Shown: positions 11,205 through 22,802 of the stretch, in pieces
Layout of the letters: each line of letters begins with the position of its first letter
Numbering within the stretch: the first letter of the stretch is position 1
Origin: Acanthococcus lagerstroemiae
Taxonomy: Eukaryota > Arthropoda > Insecta > Hemiptera > Eriococcidae
DNA: 64,000 bases
Assembly: GCA_031841125.1 (NCBI GenBank)
Contig: CM063107.1
Coordinates: forward strand, 26,492,499 to 26,556,498
Direction: 5' to 3'
Translations under genes and position numbers: made by a program
The notes under the pieces: generated by a model
What the model was told of the DNA's origin: nothing
The model's input: only the letters and a program-made list of their open reading frames with translations
The model's database searches: none

Positions 11205-12945
11205 GGATTTGTACAAGTTGTATGACTTGTATAACCATTGCCTCAATTGAGGACCTGACTTCCAAAACTCGCTTAGTCCAAAAAACGAAATGTAGGGAAA
11301 TCGAAAAAATCCTTCTGACTCGCGAACGATAAGCGGTAATAACACTGATTCAGTTGCGTGGTTGGGAAGAGGAGAGGTCAATACTAATCTCTCTATAGTC
11401 TATATACTAAAAAAGTAAAATCCGCCGCCGCCACCTCTAGGAGAAAAAAACCCACTGTGAGTTGCCTATCCTGCCCCCTAATTGCTCATGTCTCCAGGGG
11501 TAGCCTACCCTTGGGAGGGGATTCATGGTGGAGGAAGGAGCTTAGTAAGATTCGCAGCCGCCACCGCCTCCAGGAGAAAAAACCCACTGCGGGTTACCTA
11601 CCCTGCCCCTTAATTGCTTATTTCTTCAGGGGTAGCCTACCCTTGAGAGGGGGTTCATGGTGGAGGAGGGAGCCTAGGGGGAGGAAGGTCGCAGTGAAGA
11701 ACGAGGAGGAGTTGTGGTAGGGGAGGGCTCTCTATACACTAAATAGTTAAGCCACCTACTCCTTCCCCTCCGTGGGGATAAGTTCCCAGTGGCCTCCACT
11801 GTACCTAAATCTCACGTTTCACCAGAGGTACCCTACCCCGGGGGGACTTCTTGGTGGAGGTGGGAGTTCCTGGAGAGGGAAGAGGGACCATGGAGAAGAA
11901 GGGCGTCGCGGTAGGCGAGGAGGAGCATATCTACATTTCCCCCAATTCGACCATTAAAGGCGTTCGCCGATTCCTCACCTTCAACTTGCTCGCTTACAGT
12001 CCGAAAATGAAGGATTATAAGGAATTAAAATATTTTATTAAGAACGTAGATTATAGATTATAAAAAGAGAAAAGAAAATTAGAATTTTAAGTTACTAATG
12101 TTAGAACTACGTATATCATGGCGTTTTACAGGGTGTAGTTTTTTACAAGAGTACCTTATTCTGATATTCAGGTAAACAATTAACATTACAAGTCTGAATT
12201 TTCTCCATCATACCTATACAGGCATTAAGAAGGGCTACCCTCTTCTTGCGGGCTCATAACAGTTACCGCCGCGTGGTGGGGCTGGGAACTGGTTGAATTT
12301 TTTTTTTTTTTTCATTTAAATAGTAGTTACACTTTTCCAGCTTGTGAAATACTGCAGGCCGGCATGAGCGAAGCGGCCAGGGGGCAAAGCCTCCTAGTAC
12401 ACCTAAGTATGAAGGTTGGCGTGCGAACAGTCTTCGCGCCACGGGAGTGCAAAGTGGGGGGGGGAGTCGTGGACTTAGCTCGTTTTGGCAAACCATGTCA
12501 TACTTGTGAAAGGTCAAAATTCGTACATCTTGACCTAGAAACTGTCGAAAATCGGAAAATATAGTTTAGAGACGACCATTCCGGTGAACGAGGTACATGT
12601 GAACAATGCCCCCCCCCGCTCCTCACTTCAGACATTCTTGTACGACCCACCTCCCGAACAGGAAAAGACAAGTATGAATTACAGTCGTAAGAGTCTTATG
12701 TCTTATATTCAAAAAATTTGATAAAAAAATTAAGTCAGTACATATTATAAAAAAGAACGAGAGAAAAGTTTAGCTGGCTCTAAGTCGTGATAAAATCATG
12801 AAACCAACTCTGAAAGGTACCATTTGACTTCCTCCACCAGACTGCGCTAAGAACTCGATTTTCGATTTTTTGGACTAAGCGCGTTTTGGAAGTCAAGTCC
12901 TCGGTTGTAGGACTTCTGCAAGACTTGTATGACCGGTAGACACCC
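11205..12945. mobile_element. 1.7-kb segment bounded by ~100-bp inverted repeats
   Basis: The left arm (about 11205-11320) contains GTATGACTTGTATAACC, then GACTTCCAAAACTCGC, then TTAGTCCAAAAAACGAAAT. The right arm (about 12840-12945) contains the same text inverted: ATTTTTTGGACTAAGCGCG, GGAAGTCAAGTCCTC and GACTTGTATGACC. The interior carries a GA/CT-rich triplication and homopolymer tracts, and no transposase frame was recognised. It is most simply a non-autonomous DNA element. The exact ends and target duplication are unresolved. Confidence 0.55.
11424..11875 (+). repeat. GA/CT-rich triplicated unit of ~135 bp
   Basis: Two close units (about 11424-11555 and 11556-11690) share a CCGCC block, AGGAGAAAAAA-CCCACTG, CCTACCCTGCCCC and GGGGTAGCCTACCCTTG, and then a TTCATGGTGGAGGA block. 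A third, more diverged unit at about 11758-11870 retains the ACCAGAGGTACCCTACCCCG and TTGGTGGAGGTGGGAG portions. The open frames through it follow the repeat and are not considered genes. Confidence 0.7.
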
Positions 12946-13385
12946 TGATGTAACAATGTGCTTCCGTGTAGCGGTTGACTTTTTCTTTTTTCCCTTTTGT
13001 TTACATAGATATGATAGTTACCTTATTTTGTTTCTTGTCTATTTTCATTTCATGTTTAATTTATTCATTCATCGAATATTCTCCATCTAGTAAACATAAC
13101 CCAGCTTCAAACAAAAGCACAAGCAGAAATTGCAGATTTTGTGAATAGTAACCAAATTTTCTGAATTTTTCTTAAAACTTATCACATGCGTAGAATACCC
13201 ACAACGATACTACAGCAGAAATACCAATACCATTAGACATCGAATATTGGATAATAAACTAGTTTGGTAGTGTGTATCCGTTTTCCAGAATAAGAGTTGG
13301 TTGAATCAGTGAGAACCAAAAGGTGGTTGGGTCCAAGATAGGCAGTTTTGAGTTGGCAACGGAAACTGAGGCATTAAGGCATGGC
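12945..13385. other. AT-rich stretch without a recognisable gene
   Basis: No coding frame, RNA gene or repeat boundary was recognised. The text GAGAACCAAAAGGTGGTTGGGTCC near 13311, summarised here, leads into the inverted partner of the 17.6-kb MITE. Confidence 0.35.
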
Positions 13386-13630
13386 AGATCGATTTATAGT
13401 TGAAATTTCGCTCAGGCGTCAATGAGTGATTAGTATCATTGGAAAGAGCGTAAAAAGTAAAATATTTCAAAATTAGGCCTCCGATTGAAAAATGTGTACT
13501 CAGATTGAAAAAAGCTTATCATTATGTCATATAGTTTCTACATGGCTCTTGAACTCCGAATTACGTGTTTTCAAAAAACAGATTTTGCTTATTGGTTCCC
13601 TTACGCTTAACAGTATCCATTTCTGGCTAT
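13385..13630 (-). mobile_element. Diverged second copy of the 17.6-kb MITE
   Basis: Reading the - strand, the order ATGGATACTGTTAAGCG, CAAAAAACAGATTTTG inverted context, GAATTACGTG, ATGGCTCTTGAACTC and the GGAAAGAGCGTAAAAAGTAA block parallels 17580-17840. The end corresponding to CTGTTAAGC is clear at 13608-13625; the opposite end near 13370 is degenerate. It is non-coding. Confidence 0.6.
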
Positions 13631-13639
13631 GTCGCAACC

Positions 13640-14540
13640 AGAAATTTCATTTTTTTGCATCAAAATTACAGAAGAATTTCGAAAGTTCTATTTTCAGCTC
13701 GTAACTTATTATTCTTGACTCGAAAATTGGTGATTTCAAAAAAAAAAAATCATACCTAACGGTTTCGGCGCAGTACATTTTTTTCCACTTCCAGGGAATT
13801 TATTAAATTGAAATGGAACCAAGTCTAAGATGATCTACTTTAGTGTGGGAAGAAGTCCCATGTAATTTCCCAGCAGTAATATTCGCTTTTGTCACCAATG
13901 AGAACCCAAAGGGGCTAAGTCCAAAAACTTTTGAGCAACTACATATACCTGAGGTATTCATGAAATTCTTTTCGCAATACCCTTACAAATCGTTTTTATG
14001 GTCCATTTTCACTAGGTACTCTAAACCATGTTTCTGAAAAGTTTTTAGTTTTTGTATAAATCAGTTGTTTGCTTCTCTTGAAAACTGTGAAAAATAAACT
14101 TAATCCCTTTTGGTTCCCATCAGTTCAGTTTTTACAGCTATTCAGAAACGTTCATCCCACCGTGAGAAAATTGAGATAGTATTTTGGAAACATTTATCAA
14201 GAAATTTTCAGGTTACTATCCCCAATAATTTGCCGTCGCGTTAATTTTTTTCTCTATAATTCCTCCCCCTACAAGAAATTATAATTGAGGAAAGTTGATC
14301 ACATCACACAGAAGTAAGAAATACTTGTTACCAACATTCTTTACACCCATTTGTCTGTAACTACCGTTCACACAGAATGCCCTCTCATTTTTTATTTTGG
14401 GCTGCGAAATCGGACCGAGGTGCAACAAAGCAATAAGATCTCAATTTGTAATATCGAGTTGTTTTTTTTTAGTGAAAGAGGGACTGAAGTGTTCCACCAA
14501 CTTTAGATTTTCAAATGGGAACGTATCAAATCAACTTATG
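13640..14540. other. AT-rich stretch without a recognisable gene
   Basis: Short frames only. An A-run near 13738 and the text GGTTCCCATCAG near 14112 give weak echoes of the adjacent repeat family. No RNA gene or clear element ends were seen. Confidence 0.35.
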
Positions 14541-15010
14541 GGTCACTTCGAATAAGCAACGAGATTTTTAAATTCGACTCCGATGGTGGTATCAAAATTC
14601 TAAATTCACTCACTCGTGAAATGGACAAGAAAGATTTTTTTTGAAACATTGAACAAAGTATTCAACAAACGGTTTCCGGATGTTTGATCTCAAAAATTTC
14701 ATTAGAATTCAGATCTAATCGTAATTTATGCCACTTTGCCCATTTCAACTTAGATATTTTAATTTTGGGACCTAAATCGAAGTCAGATCAGGAATTCAAT
14801 ACAATTTTCAAAATCAACGACGCGACGCAGAAAACCCTATTTTCGATACTTAGTTTGATTTTCCAAAATAGGTCAATCTTGCTATTTCAGTAAAATTTAG
14901 ATTTCGGGCAAAACATCGGAGTCAGATTAAAAATTTGATTGGATATTCGGAATACGGGTAGGTGCCACAAAAACCCTTATTTCAATACTTTATTTGATAT
15001 GTTCTCATTG
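14540..15010 (+). repeat. Degenerate ~100-130-bp satellite (locus 1)
   Basis: Phrases such as TTCAAAATCAACGACGCGAC followed by AAAACCCTATTTTCGATACTTA (in two pieces) near 14806-14855 recur near 14945-15000 as GGTGCCACAAAAACCC and TTATTTCAATACTTTATTTGA. The same phrases occur three times at 28428-28680. Each unit seems to contain a GGGACCTAAATCG-AGTCAGAT block. The units are decayed and carry no maintained frame. Confidence 0.5.
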
Positions 15011-15204
15011 GAAAATCTAAAAGTTAGTAGAACGTTCCAACCCCCCTTTCGGAGAGAAGATTTTACGAAATGAAGATCCTGCTTTGTTACAACTCGATTC
15101 GACTTCTCGGTCAAAAATAAAGATAAGGTGTTTTTTACTAGACCCCGTATAGATTTACCAACTGATGGGACATCACAGAGACATCCTCCTAATTTTAATG
15201 ATTC

Positions 15205-16600
15205 TCAGGGGATTGAGGTTATTTGGGCTTGCCGCACTTTTGTCGGCAAGACCTGGGGACTCTCCCAAAATGATGCACTGGACATATACCGGTGTAATAC
15301 GTCCCAGAATCATATATACGGCCATTGTGTGGTGGGGCCGGTTCCACCAGGCCAAAGTCAGAGAGGAACTAGACCACCAGCAAAGGCTCGCGTGCGTGAT
15401 GAGAACAGCGCCGACTAAAGCACTGGAAAGGCTCCTAAACCTGCCGCCACTTCACACTGCTATAGAAGCATTTGCCATAATGGGGGCTTCTTGTCTGGAC
15501 CGACCAAACTTTTAGGCCCAAAAAACAGGCCACTGAAGGATATGGGAGATGGCGGGGACGATGGACAAATCCTTTGGGATGCCGAAGAATACAATCGCGA
15601 TGGAACACTTCGTTGACAAGCCGTATCGTGCACTAATACCCACACGGGAGGCTTGGGAAAAGAGGTGGCCAAGCATTCTAGACAAAAAGGAGAATGTGTG
15701 GTTGTCGAATGTCTATAAGAATGACGGAGTTGTAGGAATCGGAATCACGAATGCAAAAGACGCTGACAACTATTCAGTGGCATTGGGGAAGGGCGTCACT
15801 ATCCTCCAAGCAGAGGTAATCACGATCACGGTGGCCATTGACAGAAGCCAGCAGAAGGGCCTTGTTAGTAAGCAGATCCCTATCTGTACAGACAGTCAAT
15901 CGGCTAATCGTCACACCAAACTACATCCCTGGTGGTGGCAGAGTGTGTTAACAAATTATACACCCTTTTGCCGCAGAACCGTGTTACCATACTAAGGACA
16001 CCGAGACTTTGTGGCATAAAAAGGAGCATGATTGCTGGCAAGCTAGCGAAGGGGGCATAAAAAAGGAGCTGACAACACCCAGGCCGTGTCTTCCTGTAGC
16101 ATACAGCGAAATAAAATCCAAAGTAAAGGCTTGGATAAGTAAGCAGCTGATGGCGGCTGGCCAGTGGCATGAAAGTCAGCAAAACACTGATAGGGGATGC
16201 CCCCATTAAGTATACCAAGTTCCTACAAGGGCTTGACAGGAAACATGCAAGACTCATGGTCGGACTACTCACTGGTCATGGGGCCACAAAACACATGTGG
16301 TATAAAATAGGAGTGGTGAAAAGCGGCTCCTGTAGGTACTGTGGAGAAGAGGGAGAAACCTCGATCCCTATCATATGTCAATGCCCAGCAATAGCCGGGA
16401 CAAGACGCGAAGCACTGGGACTAGAGTATCTGGCACCTAGTGAAGTCAAAGGGATAGAACTGAGTAAAATTCTCACTTCGGCTATACAAGTGACACTACT
16501 GAGCTGATCCTTAACAGCAACTTGAGAAATGGTGCAATGGACTATACAAAGTCTGAGCACTCGGCGCGTACAGCGCCACCACAACCAAATGTAATGTAAT
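15205..16600 (+). pseudogene. Jockey-clade non-LTR retrotransposon tail (RT end + RNase H)
   Basis: The text begins with WACRTFVGKTWGLS in one frame, then shifts by one base near 15265 into MHWTYTGVIRPRIIYTAIVWW, then LDHQQRLACVMRT and LPPLHTAIEAFA. This is the C-terminal end of a Jockey-type reverse transcriptase. After stops at about 15513 an RNase H follows: GVVGIGITNA, LQAEVITI (active-site Glu retained) and CTDSQSA (Asp retained). The usual YTDGS start is lost. A further shift gives NRVTILRTPRLCGI, then a frame from 16169 carries LMVGLLTGH and CRYCGEEGETSIPIICQCPA, ending at 16505. The 3' end near 16600 has CCACAACCAAATGTAATGTA. The element is 5'-truncated and carries several frameshifts, so it is dead. 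The clade is inferred from motifs. Confidence 0.85.
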
Positions 16601-17245
16601 GCCAATGATTCTCAGTCTTTGTGAACATATTTTACAGATGGAGATGAATGAATATTTAGCATTCATGTTTATTTCTGACACGTTCACTAACCTTTCATTA
16701 ACCCCTCTGTGACCTTTCAAAAGTAGTGATGTAATTGCGCAATACCAGTCGATAAAAGTGGAAGCAATAACTTCTTCGGCTTCTTATTAGATACACATAG
16801 GAGCATTCAAAAATTTCTGCACACTTTTTTATACCTCGTAATTAGAAACGAGAACTCATTTTTCTGCATCATTTGGCAATGTTTAACTCGTAAATGGCGA
16901 TGGTAGTAGTCATCATTATTTACTTCAATTAATCGGCAATTCATTAATTTAGTTATAATTATTGGAAATTAAAAAGATAAAAAGATAATCAAATTCGAGG
17001 TACACATTCCAATTAAGCAGGGAAATTTGAGATGATCATATGATCTATCTTTTCAGATTATTCTACAGCTCGCTGTAGTTTCACAACTTTAGTTTTAGAA
17101 GCGATTGAAACTAGAAACTAGCCTATCTCAGAGAGTGTATAACTCACAATACGATTCTAAGTTAGGAAAGCGATTCTTTACATTACGATCAAGAATATGA
17201 AAATGTAATCAAGTTCACTTTTGGAACAATCGGGAACCAAGACAA
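16600..17245. other. AT-rich stretch without a recognisable gene
   Basis: This is the 3' flank of the retrotransposon tail. No frame, RNA gene or element end was recognised. Confidence 0.35.
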
Positions 17246-17519
17246 CAGTGGCGGATCTATGAGGGGAGGGGGTCGGACACCTCCCTTCGGACCAAAGAAG
17301 AAGAAAAAAACATTGCGAATTTTGAGTTTTTCTCCTGTTTTTGAGTATCTGTAGCACTCTACAGTCTACAATGTTCATTTTGAAACGATTTAGTCACATT
17401 ATGAAACTTGTTTTTAGAAATTATTTAAAATGGCATTCATCTCGGTTTTTAGGGGGCGGAGGTGGAAAAAGTTTTATTTTCAAAACCCCCTCCTTGGAAT
17501 ATCTCTAGATCCGCCACTG
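17246..17519. mobile_element. hAT-like MITE, copy 1 (TIR CAGTGGCGGATCTA)
   Basis: The element starts CAGTGGCGGATCTATG and ends CTAGATCCGCCACTG, a terminal inverted repeat of about 14 bp. The flanks are CAAGACAA on the left and CAAGACAC on the right, an 8-bp target duplication with one mismatch. TIRs of this form with 8-bp duplications suggest the hAT superfamily. The 274-bp interior is non-coding, with G-rich ends. A second copy with the same orientation lies at 48018-48300, about 80 percent similar by eye. Confidence 0.8.
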
Positions 17520-17579
17520 CAAGACACGAAGATACGTTATTTCAGTATGATTGGAAAACACGTAGTTCACGAATAGCTC

Positions 17580-17840
17580 TAAATGGACGCTGTTAAGCAA
17601 AACAGGACCCAACGACAAAATCTGTTTTTTGAGTACACGTGATTCGAAGTTCAAGGGCCATATAGAAAACATATGACACAGCGTTTACTTGATAAGCTCT
17701 TTTCAACGTGGGTACATATTTTTTTATCAGGGGCCCAATTTTGAAAAATTTTACTTTTTACGCTCTTTCCAACTATACTAATAATTCATTTTGTCAACAA
17801 ATGTCGCTTAGTTCTGTTTTGCTTAACAGTGTCCAAATTA
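17580..17840. mobile_element. ~261-bp MITE with CTGTTAAGCAAAACAG ends
   Basis: The left end AAATGGACGCTGTTAAGCAA with AACAGGACC is mirrored on the right by CTGTTTTGCTTAACAGTGTC and CAAATTA, giving inverted ends of about 28 bp. The interior is non-coding. An inverted, diverged relative is at 13385-13630. The superfamily is unclear; flanking duplications were not resolved beyond a possible TA or TAA. Confidence 0.65.
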
Positions 17841-19390
17841 GAACATCAAAATTTGTCAGGGTAACATGATGCCTACCCTCAATAACTGAAGGAGGAAATT
17901 TTGTTTTGTACATACAATCCAAAGCTTATCTACGCCACAACTAGATTAAAATTCGTTAGGTTAGCTACATTACCTATGAAGGAGAAAATTTTTCAAGATT
18001 CGAAGTTTTTTCACGTTTTTACCATTCAATATTAAATTTGGAATGGTCTTTAAAATTTATCTCATGCTCAGCGAAGGTGTTACTCGAATTCCAACCTCGT
18101 TCTTTTCCCTTATATGAATTTATTAATCGAAGCAAGACTATCCAGCTAATTGATTAGGGATGAGAATCCGAACTTACAAGAACTCCAAAAATTTCTTAGT
18201 GGATGAGGAGGACGTCTTTTTCCTAAACACGAGTAAGAACTGGAATCGGAATCTTTTTAAGCTTGTGGAATTCAAAACATAAACTGAACACGAAGTAAAA
18301 TCAAAAACGTTCCTAGTTAACCCTCTTGAACCCTCTTAGCTCCTACACTACAAGTTTCCATCTAGAACCCTGAAAGTAACTCAAATAGGCAATTAAACTT
18401 AACGCAAAAGTTTAACGTTTCAGATCGCTGGTATTGCACTCGAATACGGATTAGGAGATGTGTCAACATCAAAAACTGAAAAGACACTAAAAACATCGCT
18501 GAGCGCGGACACTTCGTTACTCACTTTCATAATGGGCGCAAATACAGAGAGGAAATTAGAGTACTACGTCCTCTCTCCAAAAATTGAAAGAGACATTTTG
18601 AAAACTGTAATTGGAGATGGAGGAGGTGGAGCAATGGTATAAAAAGAAAGGAAGCAGTGAGCGAAATTTTTCTAATCCTTATTCGACAACTGAAAGCCCT
18701 GGTACCTCTCCCACTCTAAAAGTTATTTACGCGTATGTGTTTTCAGTAAATCAGCACCATCACGTTGGTTCCCTCATGTTTATTACCTCTTCTGCAAATT
18801 GAATGAATGAGTTACCTGCTGGATTTTTAAAAGACATTTTTCTCTGCAATTCGAATTTTGAAAAAACTACCGATTATTCCCAACATCCAGGAACAATTTT
18901 TTCTCAGACTACCTACGAAAAATGGTTTTGTATTCAACTCATCTCATAAATAGAAAGGGGCCGCGTGGTTTTAGGCTTCAATTTTTCTTGCAACTACTTT
19001 CCATTTTCCCCCTAACATACTGATGCTTGGGTACAGTTATCTATACTGCATACTAGCAGTTTCTTTCACAGTTTAAAAAAATACTGTTTAAATGCTGCCC
19101 CTCTAATTTTTCGAGATAGGCAATATCTACGTGTACAACAAGTTTTATCGTATTCATCTGACCCCAAAGGCTCCCAGAGGGTGGGAGGGACGCAACCTGA
19201 AAATTATGACCGGCAACGTTAGATTCTGAATAACTGAATTCATTTTTGAGGTTGTTTCCCAAAAGTAACCCGCGAACCCACCTCCCCATTACTCCACAAG
19301 GGGCTAAACAGTGCATTAATCAATGTTACATACGTGAGTGTACAATATATCGAACAGGGTTTGTTAGTGAGTTGTTCAATTCATTTGTGA
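17841..19390. other. AT-rich stretch without a recognisable gene
   Basis: Several frames of 60-87 codons occur but none carries a recognisable domain or plausible splice structure. No RNA genes or clear repeat ends were seen. Confidence 0.35.
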
Positions 19391-19392
19391 GG

Positions 19393-21224
19393 AGCTCCGT
19401 GTGGCCAGCAGCACATATACAAGGGATGTGGATGAAACCTATACTGAAAAATTGAGCATTTTTGTGGGACCAATTACAAAATTTGTGCGTCATCCCTTCC
19501 GAAGTTATAACCAAAAAACTAAAAGTAGGGCCATGCGCTGCTGGCGACATGCTGCATAAATAACGAGATTAGGTGCGACCAACCTGCAAATAAGCTCAAA
19601 TAATTGTGTTTTAATTGTGTATTTTTGTGTGGATCTTCACAACACCCGAAACTACTCCCATCTTCATCTTCCCTAAGTAGGGACGTAAAAATTTATTGGA
19701 TTCGAGGATGCAGAATACCCCAAAAAATTGTGTACCATTTGTGTATTTTTGTGTGACCAATTACAAAATTTGTGCGTCATCCCTTCCGAAGATATAACCA
19801 AAAAACCAAAAGTAGGGCCATGCGCTGCTGGCGACATGCTGCATAAATAACGAGATTAGGTGTGACCAATCTGCAAATAAGCTCAAATAATTGTGTTCTA
19901 ATTGTGTATTTTTGTGTGGATCATCACAACACGCTAAACTGCTCCCATCCTCCTTCCCCCCGAATAGGGGTGAGATAAATTTTTCAGATTCGAGGATGAA
20001 GACTACCCCAAGAAATTTTGTATCACTTGTGAATTCTTGTACGGCCAGTCGCCGAATTTGTGTGTCATCCCTTTTATAGATTAGATAAGCTCAAATACTT
20101 GTGTTCTAATTGTGTACTTTCGTGCGGACCCGAATGGTCCCAATCGACAGCTTTTTAATCGTGTGTTTCTGTGTTGATAATTTCCGAATTTACGTGTCAA
20201 CCACCTGCTATGAAGGGGGGGTTATCAGTGAAAGACTCATTATGATAACCCCAGAATGGAAGTTGATGCTAAAAGCCCCCCCCCCCCCCCGGATACCTTC
20301 ATGCAACAGTTGTTTATTGCGTACTCGTATGATTGTTTGGACATTTTTTGAATTTATGAACTTTTTATTTCTATGTAATCGTACTGCTGTTGACTTTCGA
20401 ATGGTCTCAAATTTTATCTACCCGCCGGAGTCGGGCGGTGTCGGACATGCCGGGATCTAGCGGTGTTTGAGAACTCCGCGGACACCGTGAGAACTTGCCG
20501 GGGATTAGCGGTATCGGACAGAAATTTTCGAAGTTCGAGATCCCCGCCCACACCGCGAGAATCTGTCGGTGTTGAGCAATGAAGTAGATCCCCGCCAACA
20601 CCGCGAGAGTCTGCCGGGGTTTAGCGGTGTTCAAGATCTCCGCGGACACCGCGAGAACCTGCCGGGGGATTAGCGGTGTCGGACATAGAATAGTTCTTGA
20701 AAACAAACCTGCTTTCTGATTTCATTACTTTTACTGTTAAGAATGAAGTCTTGTCAACCAATATTGGGTAGCAGATTGGTTGTTTCCACATGTCGCCAGC
20801 AGCACATTGCCCTATTTTTGTTTTTTTGGTTATATCTTCTGAAGGGATGGCACACAAGTTTTACACTTAGTCACACAACTGATACACAATTTTTTGGGGT
20901 ATACTGCATCCTCGAATCCAAAAACATTTCTCACCCCTATTCAGGGTGGAGGAGGATGGGAGTAGTTTCGGGTGTTGTGAAGATCCACCCAAAAATACAC
21001 AATTAGAACACAATTACTTAAGCTTATTTGCAGGTTGGTCATACCAAATTTCGTTATTTGTGCAGCATGTCACCAGCAGCGCATTGCCCTACTTTTGATT
21101 TTTTGGTTATATCTTCGGAAGGGATGACACACAAATTTTGTAATTGGTCACACAAAAATACACCATTTTTCTGTATAGGTTTCATTCACATCCCTTGTAT
21201 ATGTGCCGCTGGCGACACGGAGCT
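19393..21224. mobile_element. Foldback-like element with tandem-repeat arms
   Basis: The outer ends are inverted: AGCTCCGTGTGGCCAGCAGC, then ATATACAAGGGATGTG on the left, and CACATCCCTTGTATATGTGC, then GGCGACACGGAGCT on the right. The left arm holds two direct units offset by 287 bp. Each has CCAATTACAAAATTTGTGCG, CATCCCTTCCGAAG, TAGGGCCATGCGCTGCTGGC and GACATGCTGCATAAATAACG. The right arm (about 20790-21224) holds the same blocks inverted, also in more than one copy. A GC-rich minisatellite (20420-20690) and a C-run sit in the core. No transposase frame is visible. This architecture resembles Drosophila foldback or Galileo elements, but the superfamily cannot be assigned here. Confidence 0.7.
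20420..20690. repeat. GC-rich minisatellite in the foldback core
   Basis: The phrases TTAGCGGTGTCGGACAT, GATCTCCGCGGACACCGCGAG and GAACCTGCCGGGG recur about four times, near 20425-20500, 20510-20565, 20590-20640 and 20640-20690. Because CCGC-GACACCGC and GCGGTGTC blocks are mutually complementary, the array could form hairpins. Its GC content is far above that of the flanks. It is non-coding. Confidence 0.7.
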
Positions 21225-21268
21225 TTTGAGAGGTTGGTTCCTGAATAACTACGACCCAAATTTATCCA

Positions 21269-21760
21269 TATGTGATGTGGAATAAGAAAACCGACCTTGT
21301 CAGAAAACGAAATTTTAGGAAGCATGCATTTAAAGATTTCGCGCTACCTTCTTGCCTTGTTTGTGTCTGGAGAAGGCAGGAGTGAGAGACATCATGTTGT
21401 ATTTTACATTGTTCGAATCGTCATTTTCTCTGCTGTACCATACCGTGATAGTTTCCCCGTCATCATTATCATCTCGTTTTGCCAAGACGCGGTTGATCCT
21501 ATCCTTCACCGGTGGAATAAGAAAACCGACATTAGCCACGAACCAAAATTTCACGTAAATGCCTAGGTTGGTTTTTTTATTCCACTTTTTTTCGAGTTCA
21601 GTGTTAAGAAACTCCCGACTCCAACGCTACCTAGAATCACTTTCACGAAGTAGTAATGTTCTTATACGAAAGAGTAATGCAGTTTCCACAAATTTATGTT
21701 ATGAACCCAAATTTGGATTTTCTGACTTAAAAGGTCGGTTCTCTTATGTCACATCACATA
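21269..21760. mobile_element. ~490-bp MITE with TA target site
   Basis: The left end TATGTGATGTGGAATAAG, then AAAACCGACCTTGTCAGAAAA is mirrored on the right by TTTTCTGACTTAAAAGGTCGG, then CTTATGTCACATCACATA, giving an inverted repeat of about 40 bp. A second internal pair (GTGGAATAAGAAAACCGAC near 21510 and GGTTGGTTTTTTTATTCCAC near 21567) is also inverted. The outer TA could be a duplicated TA, as for Tc1/mariner-type insertion. It is non-coding. Confidence 0.7.
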
Positions 21761-22357
21761 GAGGCTGAAACATATGTAATATTGATTAATGCGTGTTCCC
21801 GCTCCTTGTGAATCAATTTGAAAAAGGGTTAGTGAAGAAACAACCTTAACAATGTATTCAGAGACTAACAAACGTTTATTTTCGATGCATCTGAAATTAT
21901 CACACCTAATCTCTTGATTTTCACCTTCGAAAGAGCTTTTGAGGTGGGCCTTAAGGCCAAAATAACCTTAAAAATAGATTCAATGTGTCTGAAAAACCGC
22001 CTATGTATTTGGTTTATTTTCATCCTATTGATGTGAAATGTTATGAAAAAAGTTCACTTTTTCTCGAAATTCAAACGTATAGGGCAATAACCTCTGGAGA
22101 CAATTTTCTACGAAATTTTTCATGATTCACCATTTTTTCCCCTTTTACAAAACGTTATTTTCATGATTTTTCACGCCGTATTGCAGATTTTCTTACAGCT
22201 TCCCCGATAAAAAAATAAAAAAATGGAGAAACTGAGGTAGGCAGAAAGACAGACAGACAAACGGAGGGGCACGTAGAAAACGGAGATTCAACCGGATATG
22301 AGGCTTTCGCAGTACAATAAGCAATCTGGAAATCTGAGTACACATGAGTCCTCAAGG
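21761..22357. other. AT-rich stretch without a recognisable gene
   Basis: No gene or element end was seen. A purine-rich run of AGACAGACAGACAAACGGAG near 22240 is a short microsatellite-like patch. Confidence 0.35.
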
Positions 22358-22359
22358 TA

Positions 22360-22584
22360 CAGTAAAACGCCGATTAACCGGACGCCAATTATCCGGAACG
22401 CCGAAAAAAAAAAAAAGATAATCAGGGCCCCGATTTCTAGGCAAAACATCTTTTACCGACTTTTCGGAGAAAAGGGAGGTATTACACTCGTCACAGTTGT
22501 GAAGTTGGGGGCGGGGGCAATGTTTTTTTTGCGTTTCAGAGTGTTTAGAACACGACTGTAATAGTGGCTGAATTTCAGGTTTCC

Positions 22585-22615
<31 letters not shown>

Positions 22616-22800
22616 CTTTCTAGTCCAGCTTATTCAGTCTAATAAGAATTCCTGGATCAATCAGGAAATTCTAAAACCAATGAGCTAATTTTTTGGGTTA
22701 TTTTCCTTCAAAATGTGTTTTCCTCTATAAAATAAGCACATGTTTCGATTATCCGGAAAGCTTCTGGTCTCAATTAGTCCGGATAATCAATGTTCTACTG
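22360..22800. mobile_element. Pogo/Tigger-type MITE (441 bp)
   Basis: The left end CAGTAAAACGCCGATTAACC, then GGACGCCAATTATCCGGAAC and the right end GTCCGGATAATCAATGTTCT, then ACTG are inverted relatives. The flanks are TA on each side (22358-22359 and 22801-22802). CAGTARAAC ends followed by ATTATCCGG blocks and a TA target are the well-known signature of pogo/Tigger non-autonomous elements. The interior is non-coding, with a TATATATA and T-run tract near 22585-22615. Confidence 0.85.
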
Positions 22801-22802
22801 TA

